Shown here one piece after another: positions 46,748 to 57,937 of a stretch of DNA of 64,000 nucleotides. Each line of letters opens with the position of its first letter. The first letter of the stretch is position 1. This DNA comes from Piezodorus guildinii. Its lineage: Eukaryota > Arthropoda > Insecta > Hemiptera > Pentatomidae. A program made the translations under genes and the position numbers. The stretch covers positions 18,686,635 through 18,750,634 of the forward strand of contig CM041294.1 of assembly GCA_023052935.1 (NCBI GenBank). The letters are read 5' to 3'. The notes beneath the pieces were generated by a model. It was not told where the DNA came from and searched no databases. It saw only the letters and a program-made list of their open reading frames with translations.

Positions 46748-47236
46748 TTGGGTTGTTTCACATGAAATGTCCGTTTTTATAGTTTCTGAAATACATAAAG
46801 GATTTTGCAGGTCTCTGTTGTTTTCTTCCGTATGTTTACATATTTAAAGTAAACAGTTACTAATCCTCTACCATTGTATTATAAACATTAGCTTCCCAAT
46901 CAATTACCCAATTTTTAGTATACCTCCAAATATGAACATGGAAACACGCGATTTTCGAGTAATATTTTTGTACGAGTTTAAACTCGGCCATTCAGCAGCT
47001 GAGGCCGCTAGAAATATTTGCAAGACGTTTGGGGAAGAGTGTTAATGAACGGACCATTCCTCGGACCTCCGTCCGTAATAGACAACGATGACCTCAAACA
47101 CACAGTAGAAGGAAACCCCTACCAAACAGTTAAAGGACTCTCAGCACAACTAAATGCAAGTGCATCTACCGTTTCCAGACATTTAAAGTGTATTGGGAAA
47201 GTAAAAAAGCTCGATACATGGGTACCTCATGATCTC
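46748..47236 (+). mobile_element. Mariner element C, 5' part
   Basis: TTGGGTTGTTTCACATGAAA end, then a start codon near 46933 and METRDFRVIFLYEFKLGHSA, AAEAARNICKTF, followed in another frame by LGPPSVIDNDDLKHTVEGNP, YQTVKGLSAQLNASASTVSR and KVKKLDTWVPHDL. Interrupted by a SINE; the remainder lies at 47553-47658. Confidence 0.85.
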
Positions 47237-47539
47237 TCATGGGTACATCTCGTGATCACTTGTAGCTGGGTGGCTAGCGTAACAGCCTCCCATGCTAAAG
47301 ATCACGGGTTCAAACCCGCAGGTGGTCCTAGGATTTTTTAATGGGAGTAAAAGATTCTTAGTTACGCCGTCCTTCGGAGGGGACGTTAAAAGGTGGTCCC
47401 GAGCCTGTGCGATGTCAGGTACTCGTTAAAGATCCCTATCGTAATAAAACCTGAATAGGCAAAATTTAGGACTCCCACTGTAGCATCGTCCGATTAGCCA
47501 TAGTAGCATAAATTGACGTTAAATAAATAAACAAAAACA
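47237..47539 (+). repeat. SINE type A inserted in mariner C, 13-bp TSD
   Basis: Complete type A SINE (A box, GGTTCAAACCC B box, body, AAATAAATAAACAAAAACA tail). ACCTCATGATCTC occurs at 47224-47236 and 47540-47552. About 16 extra bases (TCATGGGTACATCTCG) precede the usual SINE start and resemble the adjacent target, suggesting a small template jump at insertion. Confidence 0.9.
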
Positions 47540-47552
47540 ACCTCATGATCTC

Positions 47553-47658
47553 ACTGAGCGGCAGCAAGACCCCATGTTTCAAATCATACTGTGCAAAAAT
47601 TGAAAGAACTGGGCTACGAAGTTCTTCCGAACCCACCATATTCTCCATATGCAAGTCA
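47553..47658 (+). mobile_element. Mariner element C, remainder, truncated
   Basis: Continues ACTGAGCGGCAGCAAGACCC to the ELGYEVLPNPPYSPY region, then is cut off at about 47658, so the right inverted repeat is missing. Confidence 0.8.
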
Positions 47659-47924
47659 GGAAAAGTAAGTGTGATTGAAGAGACAGTTCAAAGAAAGTTT
47701 GTAACATTACAATACGAGTATATGAGTTTCTACTGAGTTTCTTCTTCTGAAGCGGGAATGAAGCAGGGAAGAGATGATGGGCCAGCTACAGCCACAAGTT
47801 CTGTACTGCCACAATTTCAAGTATAAAACAAACATTAAAGACCAAATATTGTTAATTTTAAAAGCTTTAAATATCAAATCCTAATATTAAAAAATTAATA
47901 GGGAACAATGACAATTATGAAAAA

Positions 47925-48850
47925 CGCTGGAAATTATTACACAATGGTTTATTATTTCCAAATAATAATATTAGGCTATAGCTGTTTATATACGTATTGA
48001 TTAAATAATATGAAAATCAATAATTCAAAGATCCATCGGATAATTGGCAGGTTATGTGGGACGAAAGTCCCCCCAGCAAACTTAAACAGATCAAGAGAAC
48101 AGTAAAGCCGTGGTCGACATCCTGCCGTAGTAACCGTAGGGAGGAGGTTGCCTTAGCTCGTAAAAGAATTGGTCACACTGCACTAACCCATTCATATCTC
48201 ATAAAAATACAGCCACCGCCAAAATGCACCTACTGCAGCTCCACCCTTACCATAAAGCACATCTTTGAGGAGTGCACTCATTATATAGAAAGTATTAATA
48301 GAATAGGCCTGACTTCAAACTTGAGCAATATTTTGAGAGATTTTGAGCAATAGGTCTTATAACTGAATTTTTTATTTATTTATTTTTTATTTTTATTTAT
48401 TTATATAAAGTTATTATGAACAGTACTTTCCATATGGTTATTTTCTTTAAGTCAAAATAGAACTCTCACACAAATTTCTTTAATTTAAGTGAATTTATAG
48501 GCGTTGATGACCTCGGTGTTGTCATGCCTTTAAGCATCAACAAACAACAAACAATAATTCAAAGGATAAAATCATATCACTACCACTGATTCCAAAACAC
48601 AATATCTCAGCTAATAAATAACCAATTTCAATGATTATTTTTTTCATTTTGATGAAAATATAATTTTCTTTAAAATTAATTAATTTATTAAGTAGAAGAA
48701 ACGAATTTTTTATTATTCGTTATTCGGATTCTACGCATCTTCAAACGTAAGCTCTCAAATTCGGAGCGGGGTTAATTTTTTTTTTTTTTTGGTCGATTAC
48801 AAAGGTTGATTTTTGAAAATAATAAACCAAAAACATAATGTAAGGAACAC
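47925..48850. repeat. R-B family repeat copy, split by a retrotransposon
   Basis: GAAATTATTACACAATGGTT and the TTATTCGGATTCTACGCATC block match 15400-15545 and 16493-16600, and GGTCGATTACAAAGGTTGAT matches 16562. An I-clade element (48031-48551) interrupts it. Confidence 0.65.
48031..48551 (+). mobile_element. I-clade-like non-LTR retrotransposon 3' end, 13-bp TSD
   Basis: The frame to 48353 encodes DNWQVMWDESPPSKL, KPWSTSCRSNR, LARKRIGHTALTHSYLIK, PPKCTYCSSTLTIKHIFEEC and a short tail. The LARLRIGHT.LTH…PPxCxxCxxxLTVxHILxEC signature with its Cys/His residues is the known C-terminus of I/Outcast/Loa-like ORF2 proteins after the RNase H domain. TSD CAATAATTCAAAG at 48018-48030 and 48552-48564. 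Open frame intact in the part present. Confidence 0.85.
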
Positions 48851-50295
48851 CAAAATCTTTATTAAAAATATACTTTGACGTTTAAAATTTTTTAGATTAA
48901 TATTGCTATAATTCTATATACCAGACGTTTCTTCAACGCCCCGACAATTACTATGTTACGGAAAAGTAGTCTACCTTGAAGTCCTGTATTGAACACCTTA
49001 TGATATAATTATAGGAAAACTGGTTTAGAAATAAAGAGAAGATATAAAACACTTGTTGACTAGACACTTCATGTTTCTGAGGACATCAAATAATATGAAA
49101 AATCATATTCGTTTTTTATTTTACATTCTGCTTTCCCAAAAATGCACACACAACACAGTCCAGGGGCCAGATACATTGTTGACTACCCCATCGAACATAC
49201 ATCTAGAAATATTTTTTAAAATGTCTTTACTATACTTATTACAAAAATACATTTTTTGCCATTCTAAAACTCTTACTAAGCAGGCTGCTATTATTTCAAA
49301 ACATTGAAAGTTGAAAAATAATAATAATAAAATTAATTCTTTATAAGTTACTTACCAAACATGTAGGCAATTTGTCGTTCTTTAAAATTACTAACGACAA
49401 AGTTTGCTCTAAAATATTCAGGAAGAGATTTAGAAGGAAAAAACTGAAAAAAGTACTTTTTCTAAGAGGTTTTTTCAAGATGGCGGAAAAAGCACAAGGG
49501 TGAAAATTTGGGTTTTTAATAAGGGGAGCAGTACAAAGAATCGTGCCTAAAAATTAAATTTACCCCACCTTTTTCTAGCCAAAATCCTATTTCTACTGGG
49601 CTAGAGGTAGTCAACTATGCGTCTGGCTCCTGCACTAATAGCTGAGACCTTGTATACGTGCAGCAATCGAAAAAAAAGTATGACCTCATGATGAACAATG
49701 TATACTTGCATCAGACGGTATAAAGAGGAACCAATATCTATTGTCAAATCCATAGATATCCATAGACCTCCATCCATAAGGTTGGATGATGGTTAATAAC
49801 ACTTATCACCATAAAATCGATTTTTATGGAAATTCAGGGTTCACGCTGATCTACCAGACCTTAAGCTGACCTTGATGTTCTAAAATCAATAATCCAATTA
49901 ATAATACAATCCTTACACACTACACCCAGCTACCGGGTACCCGCTCGTTTTATAATTGTGTATGGTGTAATCTTTTTATCCTATAGCATTTCCAAGTCAA
50001 TTGTAACCTTTTCCATTTCAATTGCAACCTTTTCCTTCACTTAAATGCTCTATTTTATTTATTGAGAAATAATTAGTTTAATTAAAATTATTTATTTCAA
50101 AATAATCTTGGCATATTCTATCGACATGTTTTTGTTGTTTAGATAAACAATGCTAAGTACTGTTTTAAACAAGTTGAAATTTTTTAAAATAAATTGGTTC
50201 ATTTCAATTGAGATCTGACCTAACTTAAATGCTCTATTTTATCTTAAATATGTCCAAGTCAATTGTAACCTTCAACAAAGAAAATGTAACCTTTT
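48851..50295. other. Intronic spacer with a short inverted pair
   Basis: No gene recognised. GGGGCCAGATACATTGTTGA (49163) has a diverged inverted partner near 49602-49632 (reverse reads AGGAGCCAGACGCATAGTTG). This may mark an old palindromic element. Confidence 0.4.
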
Positions 50296-50411
50296 AACTT
50301 TCACTTACCAATATATAGGAAATATATAAGTAAGGAAAAATATTGTATACAAATTTTCGAATTTCAGTTTTCAAGATCCCCTGAGCCCAAATGACCAAGT
50401 TCCGCAAAAAG
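50296..50411 (+). mobile_element. HINE-like fragment, copy 7
   Basis: AACTTTCACTTACCAATATA then AAGTAAGGAAAAATATTG and CCCCTGAGCCCAAATGACC; stops at GCAAAAAG. Confidence 0.6.
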
Positions 50412-50508
50412 AGGGATCGGGTACCATAGATGACTAGAAATATAGAATTACATAGTTACGAGTTCGCGTCTCGATTCCGGTTGCTTTTATCTCATCAACC
50501 CCTCTGAA

Positions 50509-50735
50509 AGTAAACATTTACTAATCCTCTACCTTTTTATTATAAACATTAGCTTCCCAATCAATTACCCAATTTTTAGTATACCTCCAAATATGAACAT
50601 GTAAACACGCGATTTTCGAGTAATATTTTTATACGAGTTTAAACTCGGCCAGTCAGCAGCTGAGGCCGCTAGAAATATTTGCAAGGTGTTTGAAGGAGGG
50701 AGTGTTAATGAACGGACCATTACATCCACGAACAA
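50509..50735 (+). mobile_element. Mariner fragment D
   Basis: Matches mariner C from AGTAAACATTTACTAATCCT through the N-terminal HTH (RDFRVIFLYEFKLGQSAAEA) to GSVNERTIT; both ends are missing. Confidence 0.8.
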
Positions 50736-51084
50736 AATTAGAGGGGTAGCAAAAATATTTTTGTATGTATTTTATTTTATTTTTTTAAGATAGTGGTTCC
50801 TACAATACTACCCGTAGTTCTTTAAAATTTCGTAGTTCCTAATTTCGATCTGAAGTTTAACTATTTAAAACAGGTAATTTTTTCGTAGTTTTATATCCTT
50901 TCCTATCCAGAAATAACAAACACGACGGTTTATTTTATAGGTAACCAACCTATCCTAACCAGAGTGGGTAGGTCGTGATTGATTCCGTGGAACAGCCACG
51001 AAATAGATACCGACCAGCGCAATGTGACGATGAGGTCGTTAAGGTGACTACTAAGCCATATAGCCCAGGCAATTAAGGTCAAAA

Positions 51085-51300
51085 ATGGCCTTATGTCAAA
51101 AGAAATTAGAGACAAGCTGAATATTTTCGGAACATTCTCCCTGAAGTCCCCAACCCTCCCCCTTGTGCTAACACCCTCCTCACCCCAATCTGAACTTTAT
51201 TTTCAGGCTTTGCTTCATATCTCTGTTATTAACCTTCTAACACTTTATTTCAATGTATCATTTTCTTTCTTAGATTGTTGTGGTCAAATAAGGAGTGTAT
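51085..51300 (+). repeat. Inverted partner repeat, left
   Basis: AAAGAAATTAGAGACAAGCTGA and a CTCCCCCTTGTGCT block (51098-51170) occur in reverse at 52440-52570. The pair flanks mariner E. Confidence 0.6.
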
Positions 51301-51456
51301 ACATTTTCTTCTATGATCAATAATTTTGCTGTTATTCGCTAAAATAGAATAATTTTTTTTTGAAAAATTATTTCATTCTTTTATAAAATACTGTCAGATC
51401 TTAATTATTAAAAAATCTTCAAGTCAACATTGTAGCGCAACTTGACTTCAAATGTT

Positions 51457-52136
51457 TTGGGTTGTGTCACATGAAATGTCCGTTTTCAAGGTAAAGGATT
51501 TTTATATTTCCTTTGACGAAGTTGTCTAAATTTCTGAACATGTGGTAATCTGTTGGAGACAAGTCGGGAGAATATGGTGGGTGCGGAAGAACTTCGTAGC
51601 CCAGTTCTTTCAATTTTTGCATGGTATGTTTTGAAACATGCCGCTCAGTGAGATCATGAGATACCAATGTATCGAGCTTTTTTACTTTCCCAATACACTT
51701 GAAATGTCTGGAAACGGTAGATACACTTGCATTTAGTTGTGCTGAGAGTCCTTTAACTGTTTGGTAGGGGTTCCCTTCTACTGTATGTTTGAGGTCATCT
51801 TTGCCTATTACGGACGGAGGTCCGAGGAATGGTACGTTCATTAACACTCCCCCAAACGCCTTGCAAATATTTCTAGCGGCCTCAGCTGCTGAATGCCCGA
51901 ATTTAACCTCGTACAAAAATATTACTCGAAAATCGCGTGTTTCCATGTTCATATTTGGAGGTATACTAAAAAGTGGGTAATTGATTGGGAAGCTAATGTT
52001 TACAATACAAAGGTAGAGGATTAGTAACTGTTTACTTTAAATATGTAAACATTCGGAAGAAAACAACAGAGACCTGTAAAATCCTTTATGTATTTTAGAA
52101 ACTATAAAAACGGACATTTCATGTGAAACAACACAA
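51457..52136 (-). mobile_element. Mariner element E with an open but deleted transposase frame
   Basis: Both inverted ends are present (TTGGGTTGTGTCACATGAAA; TTTCATGTGAAACAACACAA), TA on the right only. The - strand frame 51952-51467 is open for 161 residues: METRDFRVIFLYEVKFGHSA and AARNICKAFGGVL (first HTH), HTVEGNPYQTVKGLSAQLNA and STVSRHFKCIGKVKKLDTLV (second HTH), SHDLTERHVSKH, and then HPPYSPDLSPTDYHMFRNLD (third catalytic Asp region). The joined frame skips the region with the first two catalytic Asp residues. It could encode a DNA-binding, catalytically dead protein. Confidence 0.85.
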
Positions 52137-52339
52137 TACTTGATTGCCTGTAGGTTCTCGTCCCCCAAAATATTAAGTTAGAGACATAATAGGAAAGGGT
52201 AGGAACTGCGCTATAACTTTTATTTGACATTTTTTTCGGATTTACTTCAAATAAAAATTCTTTTTAAGAAAACCACATAAAATATGAATTTTAATTCGAA
52301 ATTTTTTTATGTTTTATGAAATTGAAGCGAAAGCATAAA

Positions 52340-52580
52340 TGTTATGCAAACATATTATATAACAAGTTTTAAAGGATATAAATAAAACGACACAACATTA
52401 ATATTGAACGAATAATAGCGAAGTTATGGGCAAAAACTGAAAGACTCCCGAAACAGATGTTCAAGGGGACTAGCTAGGGGAGCACAAGGGGAGGAGTGGG
52501 GACTTAAGAAAAAATACACCTCTAAGGTCCCAATAACTGACAAAAAATCAGCTTGTCTCTAATTTCTTACGAAACAAAAA
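52340..52580 (-). repeat. Inverted partner repeat, right
   Basis: Reverse complement of the 51085-51300 segment: AGCTTGTCTCTAATTTCTTA at 52551-52570 and a GCACAAGGGGAGGAGTGGGG block near 52482. The two may be the ends of one element of about 1.5 kb into which mariner E inserted. Confidence 0.6.
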
Positions 52581-52742
52581 CTTCATTGGCTGGACATACA
52601 GCTTAATCAGCCTTTAACACCTCAAAATAAACAATTGAAACATAGAATTCGTATTTTATTTTATTTTTGTTTGTATTTGTTGCCCCAAATAACCAATTTA
52701 TGTACTGAGAGAGCTAAACTGACTTACTTGTATCATATTTTT

Positions 52743-53571
52743 ACTTTCACTTACCTACATATGAAATATATAGTAAGGAAAAGTATTGCGAACAAGAAAA
52801 TTTTTGAATTGCAGTTTTCAACAGAAATACACGTTTTACGGTCCCTTGAATCCAAATAATCAAGTCCCGCAAAAAAACAAATAAAAAGTCCGCAAAAAAA
52901 AAAAAAAAAAAATCCCGAGAGGTCACAGCAACTTTTTCATATTAATTAGCTAACCAGAAAGGCTACTTCATACCATGAATTTACGATATTATCAAAAACG
53001 GCTGTAACGATTTTTATATAGATGTATGTAGAATTGGACGAGCTTTAATATCATGTAGGTTTCATTCTAATTGAAATACTCTGACAGAGCTTAAATTCCG
53101 ATATTTCAAAGTTACTTCCTCTTCAAAGTACCTTTAATTTTTTAGTTTTTATGGAATTGACCGTATCATGTGATTAGTTTAAAAACAGGTAAATATATAA
53201 TTTGAATGAATTCGATATCCAACTAAAAGAGATAATTGCAAAAATATTTTTTTATTGAAATTTTTTGTTTTTGAACTTAAGAACAGTAATATACATGTAT
53301 AATATACCGCTGGAATGCTAGAAATTTTAGAAAAATAAAATCTTAGACATACTATTGTAAAAGCTAACGGAGAGTGATGAAAAGCCGATAAAACAAACTG
53401 ATTGTCTTGGATAATCATAAAATAGATTATTTAATAAAACACACGTTTCCTTTAAAATCCAATATAAATAAATCTTTAAGAAATTATTTTCGTTTCTAAA
53501 TTTGTTTAAAAATTCTCAAATCGATATAAATAACGAAGGTAAGTGAAAGTCATGTGTTGCGCGCACGAGAT
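52743..53571 (+). mobile_element. HINE-like element, copy 8, full length
   Basis: Reads ACTTTCACTTACCTACATAT at the left and AAGGTAAGTGAAAGT then CATGTGTTGCGCGCACGAG and a T run at the right. The core AAAAAAAC block replaces the GT microsatellite. It shows the family's orientation clearly and is in the GNAT intron. Confidence 0.7.
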
Positions 53572-53579
53572 TTTTTACT

Positions 53580-55147
53580 TCAGTTTATACTACATGTTAC
53601 ATAAATTCCAATTAATAAAATAGTAATAATGAATGTAAAATATTTAAGTTTTGCATTATTACTAGTCATTAATAGCTAAAGAAGCACCTACATACATTGT
53701 TTATATAGGAATCCCAACTTAGCAGTTTCAGGAACTAATTGAAAAAATAATGTGCTCTTTCTTTTACCATATAATTGCATTAAAATTTATAATGTTGACT
53801 TTGGAGCCATTTCATAATTATACAATACTATAGTCAAATAGAGAGTAAATATACCTAACCTTAAAGACTAATAGAGACAAAAACATCAACACCTGAATAG
53901 CAACAATAATAATAATAATAATAGAAGAAAATCAATAGATGAAAAATAAAAATAAAATGTGTTTTATTCAATGCTAGGCTTGCTAAAAATTTTGGCAACA
54001 AAGGTATTACAATGGAAAATCTACATCACCCTTCACACAACTTTCACTGGCTTCTCCAATTGAAATACATTTTTCCAGTTTAAGAGCAAAAACAATAGTT
54101 AAACTTTTCATAAACATTCAATTTACTTTTTATGTAAACCAATGGACATCATATAAAAGTAGAAATAGCTAATTAAAACAATAACATAACTTTAAGAATT
54201 TTTCATCATTCTCCACTAACTTCTAAAATTGTTTACATATTAATTTATCAAAATATCTGTATTTACCTATTGTATAATATACATATATCACTATCATTCA
54301 GGCAAGTTATTCATTGTTACCCATTTAGACTGTTTAATTAAGATAAAAGCTGAGATGGTACTTCCAGCGAGTTGGTTTTGGTTAAATTCTTGCTGTAACA
54401 TCTGAGGGATCTACAAATCTTGAAAGTAACAAATGAAACTATCAAAATTGAATTGAATTGAGTAAACTATTTTATAAACCAAAATCCAAATGGAAATTTT
54501 CCAATATGTATCTGAACATGTGTCAACACCTATTGAACAAACTAAATGTCTAAACTTTGGCTAGAAATATTGAAAGGAGAAGGAGAGAGTTACATCAATT
54601 AACAAGAATTCCAGCATTTCATGAAACATGATTAAATAAAACTTGTGATAACATAAAGATGAGAAATGAAACCTCCAAGAAATGGAGAAAGGACTAAGAG
54701 GGATGGCTGATGAACCAAACATCTGGAATTAAAATTATACAAGTTTATTATGCTAAGGTCCAAGAGGAACAGCAGGTCGAGGAAACCAATATCTTAGCAA
54801 AGAAGAGGATGCTTAATCTGATACATTACTTTGGTCTGATAGGAGTCTCCAAAAAATACTCCATTTGATCAAGAAGAAACCTAATAATAAGAAAAGGAAG
54901 ATGAGAGAAGTTCACATGTATACACAGGTTCAACAGATACGGAAGGGAGAAATAAGTGATATTTTAGTTGATAACTAACCTGTTTAAACAAAAACCAAAT
55001 GGAAAAAATAAAATGTTAAATAAAAAATGATTATTCAATGATTCATTTACCATAAACATATTTAAGCTTATGCATTGAAATATATGGAAGATAAGAAATA
55101 CACAAAATATGGATTTATAATGAAGGAATACTGAACTATTATTATAG
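53580..55147. other. Intronic spacer, no gene seen
   Basis: AT-rich sequence with a short (AAT)n near 53908-53925. No coding region or known repeat supported. Confidence 0.4.
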
Positions 55148-55149
55148 TA

Positions 55150-56856
55150 CAGTCAAATTAGGTTTTATCCTGAACAGCCAAAAAAAAAATCTGTAACATG
55201 TCTTAAATTGTTCAGTACAGTTCTCTTATTAAGTCGTAAAAAGTCCCAGAGTTTTCCATGTTGGGTATTGTAGGGAGGAGAGGGAGAATTAGAAATTTTC
55301 AGTTTTTTGTGAACATCTCAAAAAGTATTATCTTTATTGAAAGCATCATTCTAAACAAAATCAAAGCACATTAAAATATCTTCAACAATGGTTATATAAA
55401 TGTTTTCACCAAAATGAATAGTTGCGGAGATATTAAAGGGGCAATATGCTGCATATATTTCGCAAAATAAAGTAGCAAAATATTGATTTCTGAGTTTTAA
55501 CGGGAAAAAAAAGTTTTTTTAGAGACCTTTATCTCGAAAACTATTAAACTTACAAATCAAAGGTAATTAATTGGGCTATGAATAACTTTATCTTCTTAAT
55601 TGTCTTAGGAACTACAGATTTTATGATATTTTACACAATGAATTAACAAAATATTGTTTTCCGAGCTTTTGAAATATCGTATCTCGGTAGTTATTAAACT
55701 AAAGATTTTTTATTACCACTCAAATTAAAGTTAAGAAAATCAGTCATTATTCGATTTACCTTCATTATCTTCGTAGTGATAACAATTTTTATGATATTTT
55801 ACAAAATAAATGTAGAGCTTGACGATATATTTAAAAAAAAAAAAAAAAAAAAAAAATCATTATCTTGGAACCTACAATACATAAAGAAAATTTACATGGT
55901 TCTGCCAATAGCAATTTCAATGTGCTTTTAAAAGAAATATACTGTTTTTTCCCTTAGTTTTTATGTATTTAGATATTGAAGGTTGAATGAAAAAAATGTG
56001 GAAATTTTAGGTTCATTTTGGAGTTAGGTGAACTTCCATGGTTATTATTATAAAATGGTTCGATATTTACTTTTCTAGGACACTGATACTGCAAGTTGTA
56101 AAGTGTAAATAAAAATTAAACAATTGTATGAGAATCGGAAAAAAAATGTATATTTACACTTTAGTGAGGCAAAAAAAGAAAATAAAAATCTTATAATGGG
56201 TGGACTTTGTACACCTTGATACAAGCTATGTAATTAAAAAATACAATTCATCTATTGTATTGGAATTTATTATTTTTTTTAATTTTTGAGCTAATCATGC
56301 TGGTAAATACCGGCAATGGTTAATTATATTTTTAGTCATAATTGAATGAGAATTTAATTGTATGTAAATTGTGATTTATCTATCATATCTACAATATTAA
56401 ATTATTGTAAAACAATCAAATTAGGCCTGGCAGTTGCCCAAGAAAACTCATATTTCTTGGAGTTTGAGGGAATTTTTACTACATGAGGAAAACCCCTGTA
56501 TATCACCTCTTCATTATCTCCAGAACCATCCATTTTACTAAAGCATTTATATAGTCATTTTAAAAAATCTTTTAAAGTACTTTAATTTTGTATAGAATAA
56601 TGTTTTCAATTATGTTAATACGTTTTGAGATATCCACAAAAAACGGAAAACATTTCTGATTCTCCCCCCTCCTCTCCCCTACAAAACCCGGCATGGAAAA
56701 CTCTAGGACTTTTTACCACTTAATAAGGGACGGATACCAAACAATTTAAGACCGGTTTCAGTTTTAAATTAAACAATTTAAGACCGGTTTCAGTTTTAAA
56801 TTAAACAATTTAAGACCGGTTTTTTTGGCTGCTTGGGTTAAAACCTAGTTTTACTG
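55150..56856. mobile_element. Pogo/Tigger-like long-TIR non-autonomous element
   Basis: The ends CAGTCAAATTAGGTTTTATC and (reverse) CAGTAAAACTAGGTTTTAAC are flanked by TA, as in pogo-type elements. Inverted homology continues for over 300 bp at each end: AAGT-GTAAAAAGTCC-AGAGTTT, the GGAGAGG-GGG block, TTTTTTGTG-A-ATCTCAAAA. The centre has poly(A) at 55832-55853 and loosely repeated TATCTCG-TA-TTATTAAACT units. The right arm carries a 32-bp tandem repeat. No transposase seen. Superfamily placement is inference. Confidence 0.65.
56739..56821 (+). repeat. 32-bp perfect tandem repeat, 2.6 copies
   Basis: The unit beginning AAACAATTTAAGACCGGTTT occurs at 56739-56770, 56771-56802 and (19 bases) 56803-56821. 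The left arm of the pogo-like element has only one equivalent, so the expansion happened on the right after the arms formed. Confidence 0.9.
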
Positions 56857-57636
56857 TACTATTAGGGTCATGTACTTAGGAACATAGACCAGTTGATAGA
56901 AATAAATTTGATTTAATTTTTTCAAACAGTAGGCAGGCAGCAGTCTCCCTCTCCATTAGCCCTTTAACTAGCCACTAACTTTAGGGTCATACAAACATTA
57001 TTTTATGAGAAATATTACATGAATCTACTAGACAAAACCATAGTGACACAAATATTGCATTCATTATAAATATTTTTTAAATCAGATAATAAACTTCCCT
57101 TGGAAGTTATTTATAAGAGACTGGTTTTTAAAATCCAAATCAATTATTAATTATAATAAGAATAATAATCACAACCATAAATAATTCTAGAATTAATCGA
57201 TAAATTAATTATACTCAGAGTCGGGCTTCAACATAAGCATACATTTAAAACTTTTAAATTAATAAACCTAATATAAAACCAATATGTTTTAAATTAATTT
57301 TTTGTATGTACATATTATAATAAACCACTGTGATAATAGATGATAATAATTAAATAACATTTTTTTCATTTGTTCATTTAACTAGAACCCCCGAATTTCT
57401 CAACAGCATACAAGCTTTTCTGTCCTATTCAGTTCTATACATATGCACATAGGCCAAAATAAAGTAATTTTTCAATTTTGAAATTCACAAAAATTGGTAA
57501 TCAAATAATATTAAAGGTATTAATTTATTTATAAGACAAATAATTTTAAAAACTGACTAACTATAAGTAAATAAATTTAGATATTATTCATATATTGTTA
57601 GAAAGTTTTAAAAATGAACATACTAACAAATGTATT

Positions 57637-57928
57637 GTTTGTTTGTTTCTTTATTTAATGTCACTTTATGCTACTATGGCTAATCGGACGATGCTACAGT
57701 GGGAATCCTAAATTTTGCCTATCCAGGTTTTATTAGGATAGGGATCTTTAACGAATACCTGACATCACACAGGCTCGGGACCACCTTTTAACGTCCCCTC
57801 CGAAGGAGGGCATAACTAAGAATTGTTTACTCCCATTAAAAAATCCTAGGACCACCTGCGGGTTTCAACCCGTGACCTTTGGCATAGGAGGCTGTTATGC
57901 AAACTGCCCAGCTACAAGTGATCCCAAT
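57637..57928 (-). repeat. SINE type A in GNAT intron, 9-bp TSD
   Basis: Complete unit in reverse: tail at 57637-57660, AACGTCCCCTCCGAAGGAGG block, and A box CTGGGCAGTTTGCATAAC (diverged). TSD AAATGTATT at 57628-57636 and 57929-57937. Confidence 0.9.
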
Positions 57929-57937
57929 AAATGTATT

